DNA of 5,389 nucleotides from Propionibacteriaceae bacterium (GTDB taxonomy: Bacteria > Actinomycetota > Actinomycetes > Propionibacteriales > Propionibacteriaceae), in the NCBI GenBank assembly GCA_009787035.1, contig WRGV01000144.1, positions 1 through 5,389 on the forward strand, written 5' to 3'. Made by a program: the position numbers and the translations under genes. The notes under the pieces were generated by a model, which searched no databases, was not told the DNA's origin, and was given only the letters and a program-made list of their open reading frames with translations. Each line of letters starts with the position of its first letter. Position 1 is the stretch's first letter. Shown here piece after piece: positions 1 to 5,389 of this stretch.

Positions 1-843
1 TACGTGCAGGGCATCTCGCCCAACCGGGAGCTGCCGGTGGTCTGGCGGATCGCCCGCGGATCGGCTCGCAACAAGGCCCTCATCATCGTCGCCATCATGG
101 CGCTCAGCGTCTGGGCGCCGTGGATCTTCCCCTGGCTGCTGCTCGTGGGGGGTACCTATCTCGCGTACGAGGGCGCCCACAAGGTGTGGCACTGGATCCA
201 GACCCTGCGCGGCCACGAGCACGGGCCGACGCAGGCCGAGATCGTGGAGCGCACGCCCGCTGACGAGAAGCAGATCGTATCCAACGCCGTGCGGACCGAC
301 CTGGTCTTGTCCGTCGAGATCATGCTCATCTCGCTGGACAACATCGACGCGGGCGGATGGGTCTATCGCCTGGTCATCCTCGTGGTCGTGGCCCTGCTCA
401 TGACGGTGGCGGTCTACGGCGTGGTCGGGTTGCTGGTGAAGATGGACGACGTCGGGCTGCGGCTGTGCCGGCGCGACACCCGCCCGCTCGCGGTGCTGGG
501 CGCTGGACTGGTCACGGCGATGCCGATCGTCTTTCGGGTGCTGAGCGTGGTCGGCGTCGTGGCGATGCTCTGGGTCGGCGGGCACATCCTGCTGGCGAAC
601 CTGTCCGAGGTGGGGGTGACCGGGCCGTACGCCCTGGTGCATGCCATCGAGCACGCCGCGCACGCCCCCGCCGTCCTCACGTGGATCATCGACACCGCGC
701 TGTCTGCGGTCGCCGGTCTGATCTGGGGACTGGTCGTGGTCGCGGTGGTGTCGCTCGTGACGCGGCTGCTGCCGAAGAAGCCGCCAGCCCCGCGACCCGA
801 CGATGCCGAGGCCCCCGCCGTGCCCGCAGCGTCCGCACACTGA
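1..843 (+). CDS. DUF808 (YedI-like) inner membrane protein, 5' end outside the window
   Basis: The frame is open from base 1 (Tyr-Val-Gln-Gly) and ends at TGA 841-843, giving 280 residues. The stretch near the beginning, QGISPNRELPVVWRIARGS, matches the part of DUF808/YedI proteins that normally lies several tens of residues after the true start, so the GTG at position 4 is an internal valine and the gene is truncated by the window edge. Hydrophobic segments, counted from the first visible residue, lie at about 26-52, 121-147, 164-198 and 225-256. A conserved amphipathic stretch (RTDLVLSVEIMLISLD) sits at about 98-113. The tail after Lys259-Lys260 is short, Pro/Ala-rich and probably cytoplasmic. 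Family members are integral membrane proteins of unknown biochemical role, so no substrate is claimed. I see no linked partner gene: the next gene downstream starts 184 bases later and belongs to a toxin-antitoxin pair. Family assignment is by recognition of the conserved N-terminal motif and the hydropathy pattern. Confidence 0.85.
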   Translation, partial: YVQGISPNRELPVVWRIARGSARNKALIIVAIMALSVWAPWIFPWLLLVGGTYLAYEGAHKVWHWIQTLRGHEHGPTQAEIVERTPADEKQIVSNAVRTDLVLSVEIMLISLDNIDAGGWVYRLVILVVVALLMTVAVYGVVGLLVKMDDVGLRLCRRDTRPLAVLGAGLVTAMPIVFRVLSVVGVVAMLWVGGHILLANLSEVGVTGPYALVHAIEHAAHAPAVLTWIIDTALSAVAGLIWGLVVVAVVSLVTRLLPKKPPAPRPDDAEAPAVPAASAH

Positions 844-908
844 TCCGTAACGCACTTCAGGTCAGGTGATCTGACGGGCGGGAGAGCCAGGATGTGGGGC
901 CGACTCAA

Positions 909-931
909 TTGTCGTATCAGCGATACAACAA
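909..931. promoter_or_regulatory. Operator-like imperfect inverted repeat in the DUF808-vapB gap
   Basis: The left arm TTGTCGTATC (909-918) and right arm GATACAACAA (922-931) pair at 9 of 10 positions around a 3-base centre (AGC). The core GTATC-AGC-GATAC is perfect. The local sequence is AT-richer than its surroundings. The odd-length dyad resembles operators bound by dimeric helix-turn-helix repressors of the TetR type, but I do not recognise the regulator and none is encoded in the window. It lies about 97 bases before vapB and 66 bases after the DUF808 stop, so its target promoter is unclear. Confidence 0.45.
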
Positions 932-970
932 TCTGCGCATCAGAAACTCGCTCTTCGCCCGAGGTGCTTC

Positions 971-979
971 TGTGGATAA
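971..979 (-). other. Perfect match to the DnaA-box 9-mer
   Basis: The plus strand reads TGTGGATAA, the exact reverse complement of the classical DnaA box TTATCCACA. It is a single copy. I see no cluster of related boxes or AT-rich unwinding element, so it is not evidence of an origin. It could be an isolated DnaA-binding site near the vapBC promoter or a chance match. Confidence 0.3.
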
Positions 980-988
980 CCGCCATCA

Positions 989-1008
989 CGGCATGCCGAG
1001 AGCATGCT
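989..1008. promoter_or_regulatory. Probable VapB operator: two palindromes one helical turn apart
   Basis: Two palindromes, CGGCATGCCG (989-998) and AGCATGCT (1001-1008), share the core GCATGC, and their centres are 11 bp apart, about one turn of B-DNA. They lie just upstream of and partly within the expected -35/spacer region of the vapB promoter (-10 at 1016-1021). Ribbon-helix-helix antitoxins of the VapB/FitA family bind such paired repeats as dimers of dimers and repress their own operon together with VapC. A further copy of the 10-mer GCATGCCGAG (present at 991-1000) occurs inside vapB at 1066-1075. The assignment to VapB is inferred from position. Confidence 0.55.
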
Positions 1009-1015
1009 GCGGTGC

Positions 1016-1021
1016 TAAGCT
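1016..1021 (+). promoter_or_regulatory. -10 element (TAAGCT) of the vapBC promoter, probably giving a leaderless mRNA
   Basis: TAAGCT fits the actinobacterial TANNNT -10 pattern and ends 6 bases before the vapB ATG at 1028, so the expected transcription start falls on or next to the A of the start codon. No purine-rich Shine-Dalgarno sequence is visible before the ATG. The -35 region has no good TTGACA match and overlaps the palindromes, as expected for a repressible promoter. Leaderless transcripts are common in Actinobacteria. Confidence 0.5.
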
Positions 1022-1027
1022 GCCGGC

Positions 1028-1282
1028 ATGGCGACTCTCCAGATCAAACACTTCCCGGACGAGCTGCATGCCGAGCTCGAGGAGCGGGCCAAGGCTGAGC
1101 ACATCACGATGTCGGTGTACGCGACGCGCGTGCTAGAGCGTGACCTGCGGCTGCCGACGGTCGACCAGTGGCTTGCCGGGCTCGCGACGGCCGTGCCGGT
1201 CCATCCTGACAAGACGGGTGTTGACATGACCGCGCTGATGGATCAGGTTCGGTCGGACGACGTGCGGCAGGGGATGGCGTGA
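1028..1282 (+). CDS. vapB: VapB/FitA-like ribbon-helix-helix antitoxin
   Basis: An 84-residue protein. Residues 3-9 (TLQIKHF) form the expected DNA-binding beta strand, followed by the two helices of a ribbon-helix-helix fold (about 11-24 and 28-40), with the family-typical sequence PDELHAELEERAKAEH and then SVYATRVLER. The segment PTVDQWLAGL (43-52) and the C-terminal region (about 64-80) should form the arm that wraps and inhibits the toxin. The start is well fixed: an in-frame TAA lies at 1016-1018, only four codons upstream, and no other start codon lies between it and the ATG. The gene overlaps vapC by 4 bases, indicating translational coupling. The role is to neutralise the PIN-domain RNase encoded next to it and to autoregulate the operon, probably through the palindromes at 989-1008. 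The family call is from sequence pattern and context; the subfamily name (VapB or FitA) is less certain. Confidence 0.88.
   Translation: MATLQIKHFPDELHAELEERAKAEHITMSVYATRVLERDLRLPTVDQWLAGLATAVPVHPDKTGVDMTALMDQVRSDDVRQGMA
1269..1274 (+). promoter_or_regulatory. Ribosome binding site of vapC inside the end of vapB
   Basis: AGGGGA lies 4 bases before the GTG start of vapC (1279) and within the last codons of vapB. It supports the GTG start and indicates that vapC is translated by ribosomes reinitiating at the 4-base overlap with the vapB stop, which keeps toxin synthesis tied to antitoxin synthesis. Confidence 0.6.
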
Positions 1283-1680
1283 GCATCATCCTGGATGCCA
1301 GCACGGCCGTGGATCTGGTGACAGACCAGGGACAGCGCACGCTACTCGCTCGCCAGGCGGTGACTGGGCATGATCTGTTCGCACCGTCCCTGATCGACCT
1401 GGAGGTGGCCAACGCCATTGCGCGGCTGGAGCGCGCGGGAGACGTCACGTCGGTCCAAGGGAGCGTCGCGTTGCGACAGTGGAGTCTGCTAGCGGTCAGT
1501 CGCTGCCCCGACGTGGTGCTGCTGGACGACGTGTGGCGGTCGCGGCAGTCGCTGCGCATCGCGGATGCGTTCTACGTCGCACTGGCCGCGCTGCTGGGAT
1601 ATCCCCTGGTGACCAGCGATGCCCGTCTGGCCCGCGCTCCGCATACAGGCGTCAGCGTGGTGTTGGTTGGTGCTGAGTAG
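1279..1680 (+). CDS. vapC: VapC-type PIN-domain ribonuclease toxin
   Basis: A 133-residue single-domain PIN protein, normal length for VapC. The acidic residues that bind Mg2+/Mn2+ in the family are all present: Asp6 (in IILDAS), Glu42 (in LIDLEVANAI), Asp96 (in RIADAFYVALA) and Asp114 (in VTSDARL). The toxin is therefore expected to be catalytically competent. Family members are endoribonucleases that cut specific tRNAs, rRNA or mRNA and stop translation; the target here cannot be read from sequence. It starts at GTG 1279, overlapping the vapB stop, with AGGGGA just upstream, and ends at TAG 1678-1680. A stem-loop 7 bases after the stop probably ends the operon. The pair sits between a membrane-protein gene and groEL with no mobility gene nearby, so it may be a small acquired cassette, though no insertion junction is visible. 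Confidence 0.9.
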   Translation: MSIILDASTAVDLVTDQGQRTLLARQAVTGHDLFAPSLIDLEVANAIARLERAGDVTSVQGSVALRQWSLLAVSRCPDVVLLDDVWRSRQSLRIADAFYVALAALLGYPLVTSDARLARAPHTGVSVVLVGAE

Positions 1681-1687
1681 CGCGCCT

Positions 1688-1714
1688 GATTTGTGCGTCT
1701 GTGACGCACCAATC
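1688..1714 (+). terminator. Stem-loop after vapC, probable terminator of vapBC
   Basis: Arms 1688-1699 and 1703-1714 pair at 11 of 12 positions around a TGT loop. The inner seven pairs are GTGCGTC with GACGCAC, and an outer GATT/AATC closes beyond one mismatch. It begins 7 bases after the vapC stop. No immediate T-run follows, although a T-rich patch occurs at about 1731-1741. GC-rich hairpins without a U-tract are often treated as terminators in actinobacteria. Confidence 0.55.
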
Positions 1715-1778
1715 TGTCTGGCGCAGAGCTGTCTGTTTTGTCGAATGTGATCGGCTTGCTCAGGGTCGTCCGCACGGA

Positions 1779-1857
1779 GTGGGACAAAGGCGTAGCCAGC
1801 GCGCGCCAGATCGCGGCATCTGCGAATTCGGGACATCTGGCTGCGAGTTTGTCCCAC
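1779..1857. other. Long nested inverted repeat of unknown role between vapC and groEL
   Basis: A perfect 10-bp outer stem, GTGGGACAAA (1779-1788) with TTTGTCCCAC (1848-1857), encloses a second perfect stem AGCCAG (1794-1799) with CTGGCT (1837-1842), separated from the first by a symmetric 5-by-5 internal loop. An alternative inner pairing is GCCAGAT (1805-1811) with ATCTGGC (1835-1841). The unit is 79 bases long and lies in a gene-free 265-bp region. It could be a structured RNA, a miniature repeat element or part of a bidirectional termination region. I see no clear target-site duplication and no convincing protein on either strand. Confidence 0.5.
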
Positions 1858-1874
1858 ATGTCCGGGCAGACATG
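1857..1874. repeat. Small hairpin CATGTC/GACATG
   Basis: A perfect 6-bp inverted repeat (1857-1862 with 1869-1874) with a 6-base loop. It sits exactly between the 79-base nested hairpin and the strong terminator hairpin, so three stem-loops run almost end to end from 1779 to 1912. Confidence 0.4.
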
Positions 1875-1875
1875 G

Positions 1876-1912
1876 CACGAGGGGCGGCCCCTTGCGGGAA
1901 CCGCCCCTCGTG
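1876..1912 (-). terminator. Strong GC-rich stem-loop downstream of groEL, probable terminator
   Basis: A perfect 12-bp stem, CACGAGGGGCGG (1876-1887) with CCGCCCCTCGTG (1901-1912), with a 13-base loop that can itself form a short CCC/GGG stem. It begins 33 bases beyond the groEL stop on the minus strand. No T-run follows on either strand, so it is a hairpin-only terminator. Being symmetric, it could also stop read-through from vapBC in the opposite direction. Confidence 0.75.
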
Positions 1913-1945
1913 ATCAGTGCCACGCTCTCGCGCAGCGATTGTCTA

Positions 1946-3676
<1,731 letters not shown>

Positions 3677-3692
3677 TCACCACGTGCGTCCG

Positions 3693-3719
3693 GTGGCACT
3701 CTGGGTAGCAGAGTGCTAA
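3693..3719. promoter_or_regulatory. CIRCE operator, copy 2 (start-proximal)
   Basis: GTGGCACTC, then 9 bases, then GAGTGCTAA. Against the CIRCE consensus TTAGCACTC-N9-GAGTGCTAA the left arm matches 7 of 9 and the right arm 9 of 9, with the exact spacer length. It is the binding site of the HrcA heat-shock repressor and lies at or just after the predicted transcription start of groEL. Its centre is 34 bp from that of the other copy. Confidence 0.92.
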
Positions 3720-3723
3720 CTCT

Positions 3724-3752
3724 TTTTTAGCACTCGGCACCCGAGAGTGCAA
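3724..3752 (-). promoter_or_regulatory. Probable groEL promoter
   Basis: On the minus strand, TTGCAC (3752-3747) is followed after exactly 17 bases by TAAAAA (3729-3724). The -35 sits in one arm of the distal CIRCE element and the -10 abuts the other, the usual arrangement at HrcA-controlled promoters. Transcription should start near 3717, giving a leader of roughly 150 bases before groEL. Confidence 0.65.
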
Positions 3753-3753
3753 A
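3727..3753. promoter_or_regulatory. CIRCE operator, copy 1 (promoter-overlapping)
   Basis: TTAGCACTC (3727-3735), a 9-base spacer, and GAGTGCAAA (3745-3753). The left arm is perfect and the right arm has one change from GAGTGCTAA; that change creates the TTTGCAC that also serves as the -35 on the minus strand. HrcA bound here would directly block polymerase. Confidence 0.95.
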
Positions 3754-3767
3754 CGGTTCGGGTGGTT

Positions 3768-3792
3768 GCCGCGTGCGACAGGCACGCAAGGC
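3768..3792 (-). terminator. Stem-loop after the DUF3263 gene, possible terminator
   Basis: GCGTGC (3771-3776) pairs perfectly with GCACGC (3782-3787) around a 5-base loop, and GCC/GGC (3768-3770 with 3790-3792) extends it past a two-base AA bulge. It lies about 26 bases after the DUF3263 stop and just before the groEL promoter, so it would insulate the two transcription units. There is no U-tract. Confidence 0.45.
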
Positions 3793-3818
3793 CGACCGCA
3801 ACGCAGCTATCGTCGCGC

Positions 3819-4094
3819 TCAGCGGGCGAGGCGGGTGGCGCTGCGGGCGTCGCGGCGAGCATCGCGCTGGCGCAGGAGCCGCTTGATGAGGACGGGGTAG
3901 GCGCGCAGGGCCTCGGGGCGGTCGATCAAGCTGTGCAGTTGCTGATAGTACCGGGGGGTTGACAGGCCGAAACGGTCACGGATCTGGTCGTCCTTCGGGT
4001 TGGCGGTGTGCCACCAGTTGCTCTCGAAGTCGAGGATCGCCCGCTCGTGCGCGGACAGGGCGGCATCATCGGTCGTCTCGCGCTGCAGGGTCAT
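3819..4094 (-). CDS. DUF3263 family protein
   Basis: A small basic protein of 91 residues. The core from LSAHERAILDFESNWW through FGLSTPRYYQ to LIDRPEAL, with its paired Trp and Tyr residues and the Arg-rich tail (LLRQRDARRDARSATR), matches the DUF3263 family, which I know mainly from Actinobacteria and which has no established function. The pattern of helices followed by a short recognition-like segment (QIRDRFGLSTPRYYQ, about 37-51) looks like a helix-turn-helix fold, so DNA binding is plausible but unproven. I prefer the ATG at 4094 because GAGGGA (4110-4105) lies 10 bases upstream. An in-frame GTG at 4103 would add three residues and could be used by a leaderless transcript. The frame stays open much farther upstream, but that extension has no family similarity and enters the divergent promoter region. 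Its neighbours are groEL downstream on the same strand and a divergent EF-G2 gene. Confidence 0.88.
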   Translation of the reverse strand: MTLQRETTDDAALSAHERAILDFESNWWHTANPKDDQIRDRFGLSTPRYYQQLHSLIDRPEALRAYPVLIKRLLRQRDARRDARSATRLAR

Positions 4095-4110
4095 CGTGCT
4101 CACGTCCCTC

Positions 4111-4116
4111 AGTGTA
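4111..4116 (-). promoter_or_regulatory. -10 element (TACACT) of the DUF3263 gene
   Basis: On the minus strand TACACT fits TANNNT. It is followed after 7 bases by the in-frame GTG at 4103 and after 16 bases by the ATG at 4094. The -35 region is poor. The geometry allows a leaderless start at GTG; the Shine-Dalgarno-like GAGGGA in between would lie mostly upstream of the transcription start if this -10 is used. Confidence 0.4.
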
Positions 4117-4205
4117 GCTCCCCCGAATGACACCCATGTGATTCGTCCGGATGCGGATGCGCACAGAGTTCCCGGAATGACTTGCCAGACGGGCGCGCGC
4201 GTAGC

Positions 4206-4209
4206 AAGG
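4206..4209 (+). promoter_or_regulatory. Weak ribosome binding site of the EF-G2 gene
   Basis: AAGG lies 7 bases before the ATG at 4217. It is short, but spacing is good, and an in-frame TGA at 4211-4213 excludes any longer N-terminus, so the start at 4217 is the earliest possible. Confidence 0.4.
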
Positions 4210-4216
4210 TTGATGC

Positions 4217-5389
4217 ATGAGCCCAAAGTCGAGCGCCAGTGCACTCAAGGTGACCAGTCCCGCAGACCTCCGCAACGTGGTCCTCGTCGGATCCACAGGA
4301 TCCGGGAAGACCACGTTATTTGAGAACCTGTTACGCGCCCGCATCGAGGGCTATCGCGGTGAGAAGGACGATCCGGAGCGCGCGTCCGCGCTGGCGCTGG
4401 CCACCATCACCAGCGGTGACGTGGTCATCAACCTGCTGGATGCGCCCGGGCACCCCGACTTCGTGTCCGACCTGCGGGCCGGGCTGCGGGCCGCCGACGC
4501 GGCGGTCTTCGTGGTCAGTGCCGCCGATGGCGTGGACGCCACGGCCCAGGTGCTGTGGGGCGAGTGCCGGCGCGTGGGGATGCCGCGCGCGGTCGTCATC
4601 ACCAAGCTCGACACCGAGCATGCCGACTTCGACGCTGCTGTCGAGAGCGTGCGCGAGGCGTTCGGCGAGGGCGTCCACCCCGCGTACATCCCGCTGCGCG
4701 GGCCGGGCAACGACATCGTCGGCAACCTGTCGCTGCTGACGCGGCGCACGCACGACTACTCGTCGGGGGAGCGCGTGGCGCGCGATGCGACGTCCGCCGA
4801 AGCCGATCTGATCGAGAATTACCGCGCCGACTACGTGGAATCCATCATCACCGAGTCGGAGGACGAGGCGCTGATGGAGAGCTACTTCAACGGCGACGAC
4901 CTGCCGACCGACTCGGTGGTCGATGACCTGATGAAGGCCATGTATCACGGCACGTTCTACCCGGTGCTGCCGGTCATGACGAGCGGCGTGGGGGTCGAGG
5001 AGCTGATCGGCCTGATCAACCGCGGTTTCCCGACGCCGATGCGCCGCCAGCTGCCCGACGCCAAGACGCTGACCGGCGACGACGTCGAACTCGGCGAGAT
5101 CAGCGCCGACGGCCCGCTGGTCGCGCAGGTGATCAAGACGACGTCCGACCCCTTCGCCGGGCGGCTGTCGCTGGTGCGCATCTTCAGCGGCACGCTGAAG
5201 GCGGACGCCACGGTGCAGATCGCCGGGCGCAAGGCGCTGTTCGGCCTGGAGATCAACGAGCACCATCCCGACCACGCCGAGACCGAGCGCATCGGCGCGC
5301 TGTCGGCGCCCGCCGGGCAGGAGCTCGTTGCCAAGACGCAGGCGCTGGCCGGCGAGCTGGTCTACGTCGGCAAGCTCTCCAAGGCCGAG
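4217..5389 (+). CDS. EF-G-like translational GTPase (EF-G2/FusA2 type), 3' end outside the window
   Basis: The frame runs 391 codons from ATG 4217 to the last base without a stop, so the C-terminal domains are missing from view; full EF-G proteins are about 700 residues. Visible GTPase motifs are P-loop GSTGSGKTT (25-33), a switch I threonine around ATIT (62-65), G3 DAPGH (75-79) and G4 TKLD (129-132), with a G5-like TSGVGVEEL at 255-263. EF-G domain II begins near 289 (ELGEISADGPLVAQVIKT, then DPFAGRLSLVRIFSGTL). The short switch I, the absence of the RGIT motif and TKLD in place of NKxD separate it from canonical EF-G and fit the actinobacterial EF-G-like EF-G2 family, whose role is not settled. 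An in-frame TGA at 4211 fixes the start as the earliest ATG. It is transcribed away from the DUF3263 gene. Confidence 0.9.
   Translation, partial: MSPKSSASALKVTSPADLRNVVLVGSTGSGKTTLFENLLRARIEGYRGEKDDPERASALALATITSGDVVINLLDAPGHPDFVSDLRAGLRAADAAVFVVSAADGVDATAQVLWGECRRVGMPRAVVITKLDTEHADFDAAVESVREAFGEGVHPAYIPLRGPGNDIVGNLSLLTRRTHDYSSGERVARDATSAEADLIENYRADYVESIITESEDEALMESYFNGDDLPTDSVVDDLMKAMYHGTFYPVLPVMTSGVGVEELIGLINRGFPTPMRRQLPDAKTLTGDDVELGEISADGPLVAQVIKTTSDPFAGRLSLVRIFSGTLKADATVQIAGRKALFGLEINEHHPDHAETERIGALSAPAGQELVAKTQALAGELVYVGKLSKAE

Noticed and set aside
4..6. GTG at position 4 as the DUF808 start
   Set aside because: The residues before and after it belong to the conserved interior of the family, and the frame is open at base 1; the real start is upstream of the window.
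861..875. GTCAG/CTGAC inverted repeat after DUF808 as a terminator
   Set aside because: Only five pairs with a 5-base loop, no further extension and no T-run; too weak to call.
414..989. A minus-strand frame of 191 codons covering the end of DUF808 and the 909-931 repeat
   Set aside because: It is antisense to DUF808 for most of its length, with a Ser/Thr/Arg-rich composition typical of a shadow frame and no recognisable domain.
892..1136. Short plus-strand frames starting at 892 and 894 that run into vapB
   Set aside because: They cross the inverted repeat, promoter and vapB start in other frames, have no ribosome binding site and no family likeness.
1714..1735. Direct repeat CTGTCTG (1714-1720 and 1729-1735)
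   Set aside because: Seven bases repeated twice in a short stretch is within chance, and no third copy or regular spacing is seen.
3819..4244. A longer 141-residue form of the DUF3263 protein starting at 4244
   Set aside because: The extra N-terminal residues have no family similarity, would overlap the EF-G2 start on the other strand, and skip the better-supported ATG with its Shine-Dalgarno sequence.
4289..4303. Close direct repeat of GGATCC
   Set aside because: It is explained by Gly-Ser codons in the P-loop of the EF-G2 protein.
4331..5275. A 314-codon open frame on the minus strand across the EF-G2 gene
   Set aside because: It is a shadow of the EF-G2 reading frame; composition is Arg/Val/Asp/His-rich and no motif is seen.

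Overview
The window looks like chromosomal DNA of a high-GC actinobacterium. The coding is GC-rich, and it carries two families that I know mainly from Actinobacteria: a DUF3263 protein and an EF-G-like GTPase of the EF-G2 (FusA2) type. It also has a monocistronic groEL behind two CIRCE operators. The genus cannot be fixed from sequence alone; Propionibacteriaceae or a related group is only a guess.

Layout, left to right. Positions 1-843 (+) hold the C-terminal 280 codons of a DUF808 (YedI-like) multipass membrane protein whose start lies outside the window. Positions 844-1027 are non-coding and hold an operator-like inverted repeat (909-931), a perfect DnaA-box 9-mer (971-979) and a paired palindrome next to a -10 element. 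The last two of these lead into a VapBC-type toxin-antitoxin operon (vapB 1028-1282, vapC 1279-1680, overlapping by 4 bases). The vapB message appears to be leaderless. Positions 1681-1945 lie between the converging vapC and groEL genes. I see no gene there, but it is packed with stem-loops: one at the vapC end, a long nested hairpin at 1779-1857, a small one at 1857-1874 and a strong 12-bp stem at 1876-1912 that probably terminates groEL.

On the minus strand, groEL (3565-1946) is a full-length 539-residue Cpn60 with an unusual C-terminal tail. Its promoter region has two tandem CIRCE elements, a probable promoter and a long leader with a GC-rich hairpin before the start. Behind it, also on the minus strand, is a small DUF3263 gene (4094-3819) with a probable terminator at 3768-3792. 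A 112-bp divergent intergenic region then separates it from the EF-G2-like gene (4217 onward, +), which stays open to the right edge and is represented by 391 codons.

Functionally these are mostly housekeeping genes: an HrcA-regulated chaperonin, a paralogue of the translocation GTPase, and conserved actinobacterial proteins. The vapBC pair is the only clearly accessory cassette. I found no CRISPR array, transposase, tRNA, rRNA or phage gene. Nothing amounts to an obviously new system; the items most worth a second look are the stem-loop cluster 3' of groEL, the unassigned operator at 909-931, and the reduced switch I of the EF-G2 protein.
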